Shown: positions 9,909 to 19,593, numbered from the stretch's first letter. The stretch: 64,000 nucleotides of DNA from Cupriavidus sp. BIS7 (GCF_000292345.1 NZ_ALOU01000010.1:124001-188000), one strand, 5' to 3'. The notes: a model not told the origin generated them from the sequence alone. Numbers and translations are program-made.

Positions 9909-11759
9909 CTAATGGATATCGCGATGCGCATGCAGGCTAGGCGCGCGCTCGGGATGGCGTAGCTTGCGCAGCGCTTGGCGCTCGATCTGGCGTACACGCT
10001 CACGTGAAAGACCATACTGCTGGCCGATTTCCTCGAGTGTGTAGTCCGTGTCGGCATCCATGCCATATCGCATCCGTACGATCTTCGCTTCCCTGGGCGG
10101 CAGCGTTGCCAGGGCTTCGTCCAAGTCAACCCTGAGCGCTACACGCATGGCGGACTCCTCAGGCGAGAATGAACCTTCGTCGGACAACGTGTCCCACAGT
10201 AGGGCATCCCCGCTTTCGCCCACTGGCAATTCCAGCGAAAGGGGTTCCTTGACCAGATCCAGGATTGCCTTGACCTTCTTCTCGGAAAGGGAAAGACGCT
10301 TCGCCAGAGCCTCTGGGGTCGGCGCCGTCCCCGTTTCATGGAAGAGTTCGCGTGAGGCACGATTGAGTTTGCTCACAACCTCGACCAGGTGAATCGGAAT
10401 CCGGATAGTCGGCCCCTTGTCAGAAATCGCACGGGTAATACCCTGACGAATCCACCAGGTGGCATATGTTGAGAACTTGTAGCCGCGACGGTAATCGAAT
10501 CGATCCACGGCTCGCATCAGACCGAGATTGCCCTCCTGAATCAGATCCAGCAACGGCATCCCACGGTGAAGGTACTTCTTGGCGTTGGAAACGACGAGCC
10601 GGAGATTGGCCTTGATCATTTCGTCTCTGGCTGCCCGGGCTCTCGCCCGTGCCTTCGAGACACGCCGGCCAAGATCTTTCAGATCGCCCAGTGACAGGAC
10701 CGCGCGATGCTCCAGGGCAATCATTTCCCGCTGGATCGCCTGAATCTCCGGGATGGCTTGCGCCAGCGCATCCACGTTACCACTGATGTGTGGTGCTGCC
10801 AGCGCCTCCGACCAGCAGAGATCGGTTTCGTGTCCCGGGAAGGTCTGTAGAAACCGCTCTCTGGCGACGCCGCACCGATCGATGACGATGCCGGCGATCC
10901 GGCGTTCCGCCAGTCGAATGGCGTCGACGCGGGTGGACAGTACCTGGCCGAGACGAGCCACAGCGGCGGCGCTGAAGTGGAAGACCGCCAACTCCTGGCG
11001 GATCGCAATCAGCGCATTGGCGGTGTCCGGCGTGGCTGCTCGCGTGCCGAAACAGGCTGACCATTCGACGAACCGCGCCCGAATGGTCGCCAGTCGCGCC
11101 AGCGCCTCACGCTGCATCATGGTTGGCGATTGCGCGGCCGCCGTCCTGGTAGACGCTGGGCCTGGCTCGTCCATGTCTATGTTCGCATCGCTGGGCTCTT
11201 GAGCATCGCTATCAACCTCATCCAGCCCGATCGTTGGCCCATTGACTGTGTTTGCCTCAGTACCTCCCCAATGGTCGATGAGGTCCTCGACATTCATCTC
11301 GCCCCGCTCGATCTCCTCTGCCATCGCGAGCAATTCGGAGACCACAAGCGGACACGACACCAATTCAGCGACCTTCTCGGTCACCGCGATTTCGTGCCGC
11401 CTGGCAATCGCCACCTCCTCGTCGCGCGTGAGCAACGGGATCGTCCCGATTTCACGCAGGTACAGTTGTACGGGGTCGGTCGTGCGCGTCGCTCGCCCAT
11501 CGCTCTGCATGACAGCCGCTGCAGCGTCCTCGATGGCCGCTTCGTCCATGACCAGCGCGTCCGCACTCGCTTCGAGCCCGACGGTTTCGTTGGCCGGCGC
11601 CCGCTCAACGAGCGGAATGCCCAGTTCTTCCAGCACGCGCTGAATCTGTCCGACATCGCCGTCAGGCAGTGCGTCGCTCATCTCGCCGTGTGTCAGAAAC
11701 CCACGTTCGCGGCCGAGGGCCACCAGTGCGACCAGGGGCTCAAGTTGCGTGCTATTCAT
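9909..11759 (-). CDS. RpoD-like sigma-70 factor (second housekeeping-type sigma)
   Basis: Sigma-70 factor of 616 residues. Region 1.1-like sequence is at residues 1-55 ([19 protein letters not shown]), region 1.2 follows ([19 protein letters not shown]), then a long non-conserved insert. Regions 2.1-2.4 carry [19 protein letters not shown] and [17 protein letters not shown]; region 4 carries [20 protein letters not shown]. Having region 1.1 it resembles a primary sigma factor rather than a short stress sigma. The ATG overlaps the stop of the upstream gene in ATGAATAG, implying translational coupling. It is the last gene of a four-gene operon with an HPr-like protein. It may redirect polymerase under a stress state; no target promoter is known. 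Confidence 0.92.
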   Translation of the reverse strand: MNSTQLEPLVALVALGRERGFLTHGEMSDALPDGDVGQIQRVLEELGIPLVERAPANETVGLEASADALVMDEAAIEDAAAAVMQSDGRATRTTDPVQLYLREIGTIPLLTRDEEVAIARRHEIAVTEKVAELVSCPLVVSELLAMAEEIERGEMNVEDLIDHWGGTEANTVNGPTIGLDEVDSDAQEPSDANIDMDEPGPASTRTAAAQSPTMMQREALARLATIRARFVEWSACFGTRAATPDTANALIAIRQELAVFHFSAAAVARLGQVLSTRVDAIRLAERRIAGIVIDRCGVARERFLQTFPGHETDLCWSEALAAPHISGNVDALAQAIPEIQAIQREMIALEHRAVLSLGDLKDLGRRVSKARARARAARDEMIKANLRLVVSNAKKYLHRGMPLLDLIQEGNLGLMRAVDRFDYRRGYKFSTYATWWIRQGITRAISDKGPTIRIPIHLVEVVSKLNRASRELFHETGTAPTPEALAKRLSLSEKKVKAILDLVKEPLSLELPVGESGDALLWDTLSDEGSFSPEESAMRVALRVDLDEALATLPPREAKIVRMRYGMDADTDYTLEEIGQQYGLSRERVRQIERQALRKLRHPERAPSLHAHRDIH

Positions 11760-12915
11760 GGAAGGTAAAGCCACCCGCCAAGTGCGGGAGCACAAGCGCG
11801 ACCCCAATGGCGGAAAGGGTCCAGATCACAATAATCACCACCGCAGCCGCCCTGCTGATGGGCCGACGCGCGGCGCTTCTTGCCGCCGCGCGATGCTCCT
11901 CCATGACTTCTGCGGGAATCAGGCGGATGACGAGCAACACACCCAGCGGAACCAGCACGACATCGTCCAGATAACCAAGTACCGGGATGAAATCCGGAAT
12001 AAGATCGATGGGCGATAGCGCGTAGGCGGCCACGACCAAGGCAAGGGCCTTTGCGTACCAAGGCGTGCGGGAGTCCCGCGCGGCCAGCCAGATGGCGTGG
12101 ACATCTGCCTTGACCGTGCGGGCCCACTGGCGTGCCCGTGCACCGATGCGTGAGAGGAAATCCCGGTGCCAGACATGCAGCCTCACGTCGTCGAGCACCG
12201 GTACCACAGCCAGCGCGATCAATAGGGTCGCCAACGGCAGCGTGGCGCTGAACCCCACATGCTTGAATCCCAGCGCACCAGCCAGGCCACCGAAGAAAAA
12301 CAGGCCGACAAGGGTGGCCAGGACACGCAGCTTTTGCCGGTTGGCGAGAACCAGAGGCTTCTCAGAGTCGGCCCTGGAGAGATTCCAATAGAAGAGCTTG
12401 CCGAGCTCGATGCCGATATCAGTCACCATGCCGGTCACATGCGTCGTCCGGATCTCGGCGTTCGATACCTTTGTCACCATGGCGTTCTGCAAACCCATGA
12501 TGAAGCACAACACCATCACCGTGGCTGGCACGAATAGCCATTCGTGATGCTCGAGATTGCCCCCGAGGAGCCCAAAGCAAACCAGAAGCCCGGCCTCCAG
12601 CATCAGTGGCAAGGCGTACGTACTTTGCAGTTCCTCCCTGCGGCCCCAGTTGATGAGCACGGCCGAGCAAGCGGCCCCCGACAGAAACGAAAGCAAGGCG
12701 CCTAGACCGTCGAGCACGAGTCCGAGGCTGCCCAGTGCCAGGTTGTCAGCCATGGCAGACAGGATCCCGGACATGTGCGAGGTGTACTGCTGCACCGCCA
12801 GAAAGCCACCTGCGTTGGTCGCCCCGGCGACGAAGGCTAGATAGCGAGCCAGTTGCAGGTTAGTTTCGGGACTGCGGTCTTTCCCCGTCAGCCGGCGCAG
12901 GTATGGGATTGGCAT
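11752..12915 (-). CDS. DUF1275-DUF1232 fusion membrane protein
   Basis: Integral membrane protein of 387 residues made of two domains usually encoded separately. Residues about 20-230 are a YoaK-like DUF1275 domain with about six helices ([35 protein letters not shown]). Residues about 285-335 are a DUF1232 domain ([35 protein letters not shown]). A final hydrophobic helix (about 355-380) ends the protein. Function of either domain is not established; DUF1232 occurs in many small stress-linked membrane proteins. It overlaps the sigma gene by 8 bp and follows the spermidine-synthase-like gene by 61 bp. Confidence 0.85.
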   Translation of the reverse strand: MPIPYLRRLTGKDRSPETNLQLARYLAFVAGATNAGGFLAVQQYTSHMSGILSAMADNLALGSLGLVLDGLGALLSFLSGAACSAVLINWGRREELQSTYALPLMLEAGLLVCFGLLGGNLEHHEWLFVPATVMVLCFIMGLQNAMVTKVSNAEIRTTHVTGMVTDIGIELGKLFYWNLSRADSEKPLVLANRQKLRVLATLVGLFFFGGLAGALGFKHVGFSATLPLATLLIALAVVPVLDDVRLHVWHRDFLSRIGARARQWARTVKADVHAIWLAARDSRTPWYAKALALVVAAYALSPIDLIPDFIPVLGYLDDVVLVPLGVLLVIRLIPAEVMEEHRAAARSAARRPISRAAAVVIIVIWTLSAIGVALVLPHLAGGFTFHE

Positions 12916-12976
12916 GCTCGCCTTACGGGCAAAGGGTCTCAGGCATTTGTGGAGGCATGGTCGGCGGGCACCATGG

Positions 12977-13792
12977 CTATCTCGTTAACCGCTGCCAATA
13001 GGTATCGTCCGAGGCTAGGCGTTTGCCTCGCTTCAGCCGGCCGGCCGCCGAGCGCAAGTTCAGGGGATGTGTGGTCTCGAGCAAGCGCGCGCGCGTGACC
13101 AGCGTATCCAGCGACGGGAGATTGCACGCCCCCTTCCACGCAATCAACGTGTAATTGCAACTGTCCTCGGTCAGCGACACCGAAAACGCATCCCCGAACA
13201 CGGCGCGAATTTCTTCCAGGTAGAAGGGAATATCCTTGTCGTTCTCCAGAAAATTGGCGACCAGGACACCATCCTCGGCAAGCCGTGCGTGGCAGGCCGA
13301 GTAGAACGCCACGGTTCCAAGTTGCGCAGGCATGCCGCGTGCCAGGAACCCATCCACCAGAATGACATCCGGACGTGCGTCCTGGCCTCTGACATACTCG
13401 GCGCCATCCGCGCAGATGACCTCGAATCGGTCGTCATCCGGAGGAATCTGGAACCTGTCGCGCAAGGCAATCACCGCCGGATCAATCTCGATAGCCACCA
13501 CCTTGGTAGTGGGAAGATGGTGGTAGCAGTATTTGGCAAGGGAGCCGCCACCCAGGCCGATCATGGAAATCCGCGACGGCGTCGGCTGCAGCAGCAGAAA
13601 GCTCATCATCGTTCGCGTGTAGCCAAGCACCAGCTTGTTGGGATCGCGCACGGACATGAAGCTCTGCGTCGCATGCATGTCGAAATGGAGCGAAATTGCC
13701 TGCTCTGTCTCCAGCACCACTGGCTTCCCATCCTTGGTGACCGTGGCAAGAAACCGTAGATATTCTCTGACAGAGGCGCGTTGGGAATTCAT
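12977..13792 (-). CDS. spermidine synthase-like methyltransferase-fold protein
   Basis: Protein of 271 residues with a Rossmann-like core of the spermidine synthase family: [20 protein letters not shown] (nucleotide loop), [15 protein letters not shown] (acidic ribose ligand), [16 protein letters not shown] and DVILVDGF. The canonical polyamine-synthase N-terminal domain is short and the catalytic aspartate context differs, so an aminopropyl- or methyltransferase of unknown substrate is the safest call. It lies in the HPr/DUF1275/sigma operon, 29 bp after the HPr-like gene. Cytosolic; no signal peptide. Confidence 0.75.
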   Translation of the reverse strand: MNSQRASVREYLRFLATVTKDGKPVVLETEQAISLHFDMHATQSFMSVRDPNKLVLGYTRTMMSFLLLQPTPSRISMIGLGGGSLAKYCYHHLPTTKVVAIEIDPAVIALRDRFQIPPDDDRFEVICADGAEYVRGQDARPDVILVDGFLARGMPAQLGTVAFYSACHARLAEDGVLVANFLENDKDIPFYLEEIRAVFGDAFSVSLTEDSCNYTLIAWKGACNLPSLDTLVTRARLLETTHPLNLRSAAGRLKRGKRLASDDTYWQRLTR

Positions 13793-13821
13793 CTGATACT
13801 CGGTCTGGGCTTACATGTGGC

Positions 13822-14073
13822 TCAGGCTGCCAGCAGGGTTGCCAGCAACTTCACGGCGGCAGCCTCATCCGGACCGGTGGCCTGCACCCGCACCCGGGTA
13901 CCCGCGCGCGCGGAGAACCGCATTACCTGCATCACGTCCTTGGCGTTCACAAAGCAGACATCGTTGACCAGCAGTACATCACTCTGGAATTGATTGGCCG
14001 CATGGGCCAGCCGTGCCGAGCCCCGGCCTTGCAAGCCAACTCGGCAGGTCACCTCAATCGTAGCTTCTACCAC
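13822..14073 (-). CDS. HPr-like protein with Gln15 and Asp46 (Crh-like)
   Basis: HPr-fold protein of 83 residues, alignable end to end with HPr. The active-site His15 of PTS HPr is replaced by Gln (GLQGRGS where HPr has GLHARPA), so it cannot be phosphorylated there and cannot carry phosphate in the PTS. The regulatory Ser46 position is Asp (VNAKDVMQVM), a natural mimic of HPr(Ser-P). Bacillus Crh also has Gln15, but keeps Ser46. A regulatory, locked-on role is inferred. The start is a GTG preceded by TTGAGGG. It heads the operon with the spermidine-synthase-like, DUF1275-DUF1232 and sigma genes. Confidence 0.85.
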   Translation of the reverse strand: MVEATIEVTCRVGLQGRGSARLAHAANQFQSDVLLVNDVCFVNAKDVMQVMRFSARAGTRVRVQATGPDEAAAVKLLATLLAA

Positions 14074-14193
14074 CGCACCCTCAAGCTTGGCCCTACCCCT
14101 GGACCGCTGGCGCCGAAGCCCCGAGGCGAGACACCGAGGTCAATTCCCCCAGCCCCCCTCACGAGATTCACACGCCACAGCCTAGTTGTATAT

Positions 14194-14214
14194 TATGATA
14201 ATGCTATTATCATA
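14194..14214. promoter_or_regulatory. inverted repeat, probable RHH operator
   Basis: Perfect inverted repeat of TATGATAAT and ATTATCATA separated by GCT, ending 19 bp before the ribbon-helix-helix gene start, in otherwise GC-rich sequence. Such AT-rich palindromes next to an RHH gene commonly serve autoregulation. The region upstream of the paralogous RHH gene at 21622-21906 has similar half-sites (ATGATCAT at 21928-21935, and CATAATAG nearby), so both regulators may bind both places. Confidence 0.55.
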
Positions 14215-14233
14215 CAATACTTCTCCAACACAC

Positions 14234-14416
14234 ATGGAATCCAAGACTGCCCGACTCACTGTGCTGATCGATCCGGTGAAGAAAAGTGCCTTCGAGTCAC
14301 TCTGCGCGGCGCAAGATCAAACGCCGTCGCAAGTGGTGCGGCAGCTCATTCGCGAGTATCTGAATCGGCACGGCGTCGACTATGCAACCCGCCCCAAGGT
14401 CGGGGAGATCGCCTGA
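14234..14416 (+). CDS. ribbon-helix-helix DNA-binding protein (copy 1)
   Basis: Protein of 60 residues with a beta strand (ARLTVLIDP) and two helices (KKSAFESLCAAQD, TPSQVVRQLIREYLNRHG), the CopG/Arc/MetJ-type fold. The ATG at 14234 begins MESKTARLTV, matching the start of its paralogue at the other end of the hyf-like operon; an upstream in-frame ATG would add an unrelated hydrophobic segment. It lies convergent to the last gene of the hyf-like operon. Likely a repressor of itself and possibly of the hyf-like genes. Confidence 0.8.
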   Translation: MESKTARLTVLIDPVKKSAFESLCAAQDQTPSQVVRQLIREYLNRHGVDYATRPKVGEIA

Positions 14417-14457
14417 CACAACAGGACAATATGTAATGGCTGTGCGACAGCGGCAGA

Positions 14458-14970
14458 TCAACCGCGATAGCGCCGTACCGCGCCGAGAATGCCGCGCAGG
14501 ATTTCGACCGGCGGTGGCGGGCAGCCTGGCACCATGACGTCCACCGGAATGACGTTGGCAACGCGGCCGCAACTCGCGTAGCTTTCGCCGAAGATGCCAC
14601 CAGTACACCCGCAGTCGCCCACGGCAACCACCAGTTTTGGTCCGGGCGTAGCCTCGTAGGTGCGCCGCAAGGCTTCCTCCATGTGGCGGGAGACAGGTCC
14701 GGTTACAAGCAGCATATCGGCATGTCGCGGGCTGGCGACGAACCTGATGCCGAGTCCTTCGATGTTGTAGTAGGGATTCCCCAGCGCGTGGATTTCAAGC
14801 TCACAGCCATTGCAGGAGCCCGCATCGACCTGACGGATAGTCAGCGCACGACCGAGGATTTCAAGCAGATCCTCGTGAATGCGGGCCATCGCGGTGTCAT
14901 CGACACCGCCGTGCGGCGCAGGCTCGGTAAGAATTCCAGTACGCGCGATCTGCTTCAGTATTCGCCACAT
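14458..14970 (-). CDS. hyfI: Hyf-like complex small subunit, NuoB/HyfI family
   Basis: Iron-sulfur subunit of 170 residues related to complex I NuoB and hydrogenase-4 HyfI. Cys ligands for one 4Fe-4S cluster are visible in AGSCNGCELE, VGDCGCTGG and MVPGCPPPP. It would sit on the peripheral arm against the large subunit and pass electrons. The ATG overlaps the TGA of the large-subunit gene by one base, and it is the last gene of the operon. The ferredoxin-type HyfA and HyfH genes found in E. coli hyf are absent. Confidence 0.88.
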   Translation of the reverse strand: MWRILKQIARTGILTEPAPHGGVDDTAMARIHEDLLEILGRALTIRQVDAGSCNGCELEIHALGNPYYNIEGLGIRFVASPRHADMLLVTGPVSRHMEEALRRTYEATPGPKLVVAVGDCGCTGGIFGESYASCGRVANVIPVDVMVPGCPPPPVEILRGILGAVRRYRG

Positions 14971-16514
14971 CAGAGGTCGTGCCCCGCATAGCTGAGGTTG
15001 AAGGACTTGTTGATCAGCGGAAAATCCGGAACGATGTTGCCGATGATGGCGTGCTCAAGCGCCGGCCAGTTCTGCCACGATGGGTCGTGGCAATGACAGC
15101 GCAGGATGCGGCCGTCAGCCGAGAGTTCGAGCGCGACGAGGACTTCGCCACGCCACCCTTCCACCCACCCTGCGCCAATGGCGCCGTTGCCCGGTAACTG
15201 CAGCGCGCCGCAAGTTGCCCCGTCTGGCAGTCCGGCGCAGATTGCGCGAATCAGCCGTAGCGATTCAAGGGCCTCGTCAAAGCGTACCGCCACGCGTGCA
15301 GCCACATCGCCGACACTATGCGTGACGATCCTCACGGCCAGGCTTTCGTAGGGCAACCACGCGTGTTCGCAGCGCAGGTCCGCAGCCTGGCCGCTGGCAC
15401 GGCCCGCCAATCCCGCGAGCCCGAGTTGGGCTGCCAGCGACGGAGGGATCCGGCCGGTGCCGAGAAAGCGGTCCTGCAGACCGGCATGCTCTTCGTAAAT
15501 GGCACGCAGCGCGCGCAGCTCCCGTTCAATGTCGTCGCACTGCCGGCACAGGCGCTCTTGCATGTCTGACGACACGTCGATCGCCACCCCGCCCGGCACC
15601 ACCACATCCATCATCAGGCGATGGCCGAATACTTCCCCCGACAAGCGCTGCCAGTCCTCGCGCAAGCGCGAAAACTGCGCGAGCCCAAATGCCAGTCCAG
15701 CATCATTACCCAGCGCGCCGAGGTCGCCCAGGTGGTTGGCCACCCGCTCGCGCTCGAGCATCAGCGCGCGTAACCACCCAGCGCGCGCCGGCAGCGTGAC
15801 GCCGCATGCCGATTCGAGCGCCATGCAGTAGGCCCAGGCGTACGCTACCGTGGAATCACCCGACACCCGGCCTGCCAACCGATAGGCTTCGGTCGGTGCG
15901 AGTTCGGCAAATCGCCGCTCGATCCCTTTGTGCGTGTAACCCAGCCGCTCTTCCAGCCGCAGTACCTTTTCTCCGACCACGGAAAAGCGGAAATGTCCGG
16001 GCTCGATGATGCCCGCGTGCACTGGCCCCACCGCGATCTCATGCACGCCATCCCCTTCAACGCGGACAAACGCGTAGGCGGCGGGAAGCATGCCTGCAGT
16101 GTTTGCGTGCCCCGGCCCGCCTTGTTGCAATGGACGCGCCCCCTGCGGCCACAGGCCATGGTCAAGCCACGGCCGGGAGTCGTGGGCCCCTTCCACGGGG
16201 ATGCCAGACAGATCGGTCATGGCGCGCTGCATCCGGGCGGCACAGGGAAAAATGCCCGCCAGATCGGGCACCTCACATGCACTGTCACGCTGGAGTTCGA
16301 GCCAGACGAGCCCATGCGGCAGCGCATAGGCGGCACATGCCGTCGCACTTGCTCCTTCGTCGCGCTCCACGCCCCATACCGCTACCAGGCGTCCGCCCGC
16401 ATTCGCCACGGCACGTGCAATGTCCAGCCAGGCATCCTGACCAACGCGCCCATACCATATCGGCAACGGTGCCGGCAGGCGCTCAAGCTCGATACCAAGA
16501 TCAGGTTGCGTCAT
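14970..16514 (-). CDS. hyfG: Hyf-like complex large subunit without NiFe ligands
   Basis: Protein of 514 residues: residues about 15-175 resemble NuoC, 180-500 resemble NuoD/HyfG (LRLEERLGYTHKGIERRFAE). Hydrogenases have CGIC after the conserved Arg and a C-terminal DPCxxC; here these read RVSGDSTVAYAW (about 216-227) and CHDPSWQNWP near the C terminus. Both nickel-binding cysteine pairs are therefore missing, as in energy-converting hydrogenase-related (Ehr) complexes. Hydrogen chemistry is unlikely. The ATG beginning MTQPDLGIEL was chosen; it starts 4 bp after the upstream gene. Name by homology only. Confidence 0.88.
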   Translation of the reverse strand: MTQPDLGIELERLPAPLPIWYGRVGQDAWLDIARAVANAGGRLVAVWGVERDEGASATACAAYALPHGLVWLELQRDSACEVPDLAGIFPCAARMQRAMTDLSGIPVEGAHDSRPWLDHGLWPQGARPLQQGGPGHANTAGMLPAAYAFVRVEGDGVHEIAVGPVHAGIIEPGHFRFSVVGEKVLRLEERLGYTHKGIERRFAELAPTEAYRLAGRVSGDSTVAYAWAYCMALESACGVTLPARAGWLRALMLERERVANHLGDLGALGNDAGLAFGLAQFSRLREDWQRLSGEVFGHRLMMDVVVPGGVAIDVSSDMQERLCRQCDDIERELRALRAIYEEHAGLQDRFLGTGRIPPSLAAQLGLAGLAGRASGQAADLRCEHAWLPYESLAVRIVTHSVGDVAARVAVRFDEALESLRLIRAICAGLPDGATCGALQLPGNGAIGAGWVEGWRGEVLVALELSADGRILRCHCHDPSWQNWPALEHAIIGNIVPDFPLINKSFNLSYAGHDL

Positions 16515-16518
16515 GGGT

Positions 16519-17973
16519 TCATCCCCCCAGCATTGCGGCCGCCTGCCTGTACCAGCCATCGAGATAAGGCGGAATATAGAGCCCTGCCACCAGCCCAAGC
16601 CCAAGATGCAGGAACACCGGGACCAACGCCGGCGGATGCGCCAGTGGCTTGAGCTCGGTGTCGCCGAACACCATTGGCTGCACGCGACTGAAGATCGATG
16701 CGAAGGCTACGCCGAGCGCGATCAACAGGAACGGCGTCGCCCACGCATGCTCGCGCATGGCGGTGGTGACGATCAGGAATTCGCTGGCAAATACACCGAA
16801 CGGCGGCATGCCGAGGATGGCCAGCGCGCCCAGCATCAGGCCCCAACCCACCGTGGGACTGACGCGAATCAGTCCGCGGATGTCGTCCATGATCTGCGTA
16901 CCCGCCTTCTGTGCGGCATGACCGACGGCATAGAAGATCGCCGACTTGACCAGCGAATGCATCGTCATGTGCAGCAGACCGGCATAACTGGCGATCGGCC
17001 CGCCCATGCCGAAAGCAAAGGTAATCAGGCCCATATGCTCGATCGACGAATACGCGAACATGCGCTTGACGTCGCGCTGACGAATCACGAAGAACACGGC
17101 CGTCACTACCGAGAGCAGGCCAAATCCCATCATGAGGTAGCCGGTAAGATGACTGCCCACCGCCGCGTCCGTCAGCATCTTGCAACGCAGCACCGCGTAG
17201 AGTGCGACATTGAGCAGCAGGCCGGACAACACGGCAGACACCGGCGTCGGCCCCTCTGCATGCGCATCGGGCAGCCAGTTGTGCAGTGGAACCAACCCCA
17301 CCTTGGTGCCGTAGCCGATGAAGAGAAAAGCGAAGGCCAGTGTGATGATATTGGGGTCCAATTGCCCCTTTACCGCATCGAGGCTGGTCCACAGCAACGC
17401 GCCGCCCTCGGCACCGACCACTCTCTCCGCTGCCATATAGAGCATCACCGTCCCAAACAGCGCCTGAGCGATACCGACCCCGCACAGGATGAAGTACTTC
17501 CACGCTGCTTCCAGGCTGGCCGCGGTGCGATAGACACTAACCAATAGCACCGTTGTCAGGGTGGCGGCTTCCATTGCCACCCACAGGATGCCGAGATTGT
17601 TAGTGGTCAGCGCCAGCAGCATCGTGAACGTAAACAACTGGTACATGCTGTGGTACAGGCGCAGGCGGGGCGGCGTCATCTTGCCGTGATCGCGTTCCAC
17701 TCGCATGTATGGCCGCGAGAAAACCGAGGTGGTAAACCCGACAAAGGCGGTCAGCGCCACCAGGAAGACGTTCAGGGAGTCGATGTAGAACTCGCGCTGC
17801 CACACCAGCAAGGGCCCATCCGAGACGACCGTCACCGCCAGTACGCAAGCCGCAGCGAAGGTGCCCAGGCTGAACGCAACATTGATGTCGCGTGCCCGAT
17901 CGCTATGCCCGAAAAGCGCCAGCACCATGCCGCCGGCGAGCGGAGTTGCGAGCAGGAGCGCGAGCGCCGTCAC
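16519..17973 (-). CDS. hyfF: Hyf-like complex membrane subunit, HyfF/antiporter family
   Basis: Polytopic protein of 484 residues in the NuoL/M/N-MrpA/D family. Motifs: the conserved glutamate region LWVAMEAATLTTVLLVS, lysine/histidine helices GYGTKVGLVPLHNWLPDAHA and EGPTPVSAVLSGLLLNVALY, and SSIEHMGLITFAFG. These residues form the proton-translocating channel in relatives. One base separates it from the upstream HyfE-like gene. It is likely a proton or sodium pump module of the complex. Confidence 0.88.
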   Translation of the reverse strand: MTALALLLATPLAGGMVLALFGHSDRARDINVAFSLGTFAAACVLAVTVVSDGPLLVWQREFYIDSLNVFLVALTAFVGFTTSVFSRPYMRVERDHGKMTPPRLRLYHSMYQLFTFTMLLALTTNNLGILWVAMEAATLTTVLLVSVYRTAASLEAAWKYFILCGVGIAQALFGTVMLYMAAERVVGAEGGALLWTSLDAVKGQLDPNIITLAFAFLFIGYGTKVGLVPLHNWLPDAHAEGPTPVSAVLSGLLLNVALYAVLRCKMLTDAAVGSHLTGYLMMGFGLLSVVTAVFFVIRQRDVKRMFAYSSIEHMGLITFAFGMGGPIASYAGLLHMTMHSLVKSAIFYAVGHAAQKAGTQIMDDIRGLIRVSPTVGWGLMLGALAILGMPPFGVFASEFLIVTTAMREHAWATPFLLIALGVAFASIFSRVQPMVFGDTELKPLAHPPALVPVFLHLGLGLVAGLYIPPYLDGWYRQAAAMLGG

Positions 17974-17974
17974 G

Positions 17975-18634
17975 TCAATCCTCCTTCAGTTGCTCCAGAT
18001 TCCGGATGTCCAGGCTGTCGAACTGCGCCCGGATCTGGAACATGAACACGCCCAGAATCAGCACCCCGATCAGGACATCCAGTGCAATACCCAGCTCGAC
18101 TACCATCGGCATTCCGTAGGTGGCCGCAGTGGCGGCAAAGAACAGCCCGTTTTCCATCGACAGGAAACCGATCACCTGCGGCACAGCCTTGGAGCGCGTG
18201 ATCATCATCAGGAAAGACAGCAACACGCAAGCCAGCGCGATGCCGAGCGTGCCGCTGGCCAGCTTGAGCGACATTTGCGAGATCGGCATGGCCAAATTGA
18301 ACGCGAAGATCACCACGAGGATGCCAATCAGCATGATGGTGGGAATATTGATCAGCGTTTCAATATCCCAGCGGATCTGCAACCGGTCGATGATCCGGTG
18401 CAGCAGGTACGGAATCAACAGCACCTTGAGCACCAGCGTGAGCGCCGCCGACAGGTACAGGTGCGGCTGGGTGGTGACATAGCCGACCACCGCCGTCGCC
18501 AGGGCCAATGTCATGCCCTGAAGCGTAAACAGGTGAATCAGCGACAGGATGCGGCGCTGCGAGATCATCGCAAAGGCAAGTATCAACAGCACCGCGCCAA
18601 GCAGGTTGACGAACTGAGTCAGCAGCGCGCTCAT
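17975..18634 (-). CDS. hyfE: Hyf-like complex membrane subunit, HyfE family
   Basis: Membrane protein of 219 residues with about six hydrophobic helices, matching hydrogenase-4 component E, which combines NuoK-like features: LIGILVVIFAFNLAMPISQM in the middle and MENGLFFAATAATYGMPM near the C terminus. It has tight 1-bp spacings to both neighbours. Expected inside the membrane arm between the HyfC-like anchor and the antiporter-like subunits. Confidence 0.82.
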   Translation of the reverse strand: MSALLTQFVNLLGAVLLILAFAMISQRRILSLIHLFTLQGMTLALATAVVGYVTTQPHLYLSAALTLVLKVLLIPYLLHRIIDRLQIRWDIETLINIPTIMLIGILVVIFAFNLAMPISQMSLKLASGTLGIALACVLLSFLMMITRSKAVPQVIGFLSMENGLFFAATAATYGMPMVVELGIALDVLIGVLILGVFMFQIRAQFDSLDIRNLEQLKED

Positions 18635-18635
18635 A

Positions 18636-19583
18636 TCAGTGGACCAGAAGCAGATGCACCAGCAGGCCGATCACTGCCAGCAGGAAGGCGGTGGCGAGAA
18701 ACTCTGGCACGCGAAAGATCCGCATCTTGGCGTTGGCCGTCTCCAGCACCGCCAGCAAGAACCCGCCCAACGTCAGCTTGAGCACCAGCGCCGGCAATGC
18801 CAGCAGTATTGACAGCGGTGCGTCTGCCTCGCCCACGCCCCAGGGGATGAACAGTGCCAGCCCGATGCAGGAGTAGGCAAACAGCTTCAGGCTGGCTGCC
18901 CACTCAAGCAGCGCCAGATGTCGACCCGAGTATTCCAGGATCAGGGACTCATGGATCATGGTCAGTTCCAGGTGGGTAGCGGGATTGTCCACGGGCACGC
19001 GCGCGTTCTCGGCCAGCGACACCATGGTGAACGCGACGCCGGCGAAGGCCATGCCCGGATAGATCGCCAACTCGCGATGCGCCAGCGTCTCGACCATGGT
19101 GGCGAGCGAGGTCGAGCGGGAGATCAGGGACGCCGAGAACAGCACCATCAACAAGGCCGGCTCCGCCAGGAAGCCGATCAGCATCTCGCGGCGAGCGCCC
19201 ATCGTGCCGAAAGCGGTGCCAATATCCATTGCGGCCAGCGAGATGAACACCCGTGCCAGCGCGAACAGGCCCACCAGGGCGATGGCGTCGGCGGCCGGTG
19301 CCAGTGGCAGGTCGGTGGACAAGGTAGGGATGATGGAGCACGCCAGCGCCATGCAGCCAAATACCACGTAGGGGGTAGCACGGAAAAGCGGCGAGGCATT
19401 GTCGGCCATCACCGATTCCTTGTTGAACAGCTTGTGCAGCATGCGATAGGGCTGCCAGAGGCTTGGCGCAGATCTATTCTGCAGCCAGGCACGCCACGCA
19501 TTGACCCAGCCCAGAAGCAGCGGTGCCAGGGCAATCGAGATCACGATCTCCAGCAGTTGCGACAGCAGGCCAGTTGCGCTCAT
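18636..19583 (-). CDS. hyfC: Hyf-like complex membrane subunit, HyfC/NuoH family
   Basis: Protein of 315 residues with about eight transmembrane helices, homologous to HyfC/HycD and NuoH. Visible conserved loops: WQPYRMLHKLFNKE near the N terminus, FGTMGARREMLIGFLAEPAL, and RVPVDNPATHLELTMIHES, which in the family form the interface to the peripheral arm. It starts 10 bp after the HyfB-like gene. Confidence 0.9.
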   Translation of the reverse strand: MSATGLLSQLLEIVISIALAPLLLGWVNAWRAWLQNRSAPSLWQPYRMLHKLFNKESVMADNASPLFRATPYVVFGCMALACSIIPTLSTDLPLAPAADAIALVGLFALARVFISLAAMDIGTAFGTMGARREMLIGFLAEPALLMVLFSASLISRSTSLATMVETLAHRELAIYPGMAFAGVAFTMVSLAENARVPVDNPATHLELTMIHESLILEYSGRHLALLEWAASLKLFAYSCIGLALFIPWGVGEADAPLSILLALPALVLKLTLGGFLLAVLETANAKMRIFRVPEFLATAFLLAVIGLLVHLLLVH

Positions 19584-19593
19584 CGGTATCGCC

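Noticed and set aside
14970-16514. Naming the large subunit as an active hydrogenase-4 or formate hydrogenlyase component
   Set aside because: Both nickel-binding cysteine pairs are replaced and no maturation or formate dehydrogenase genes are nearby.
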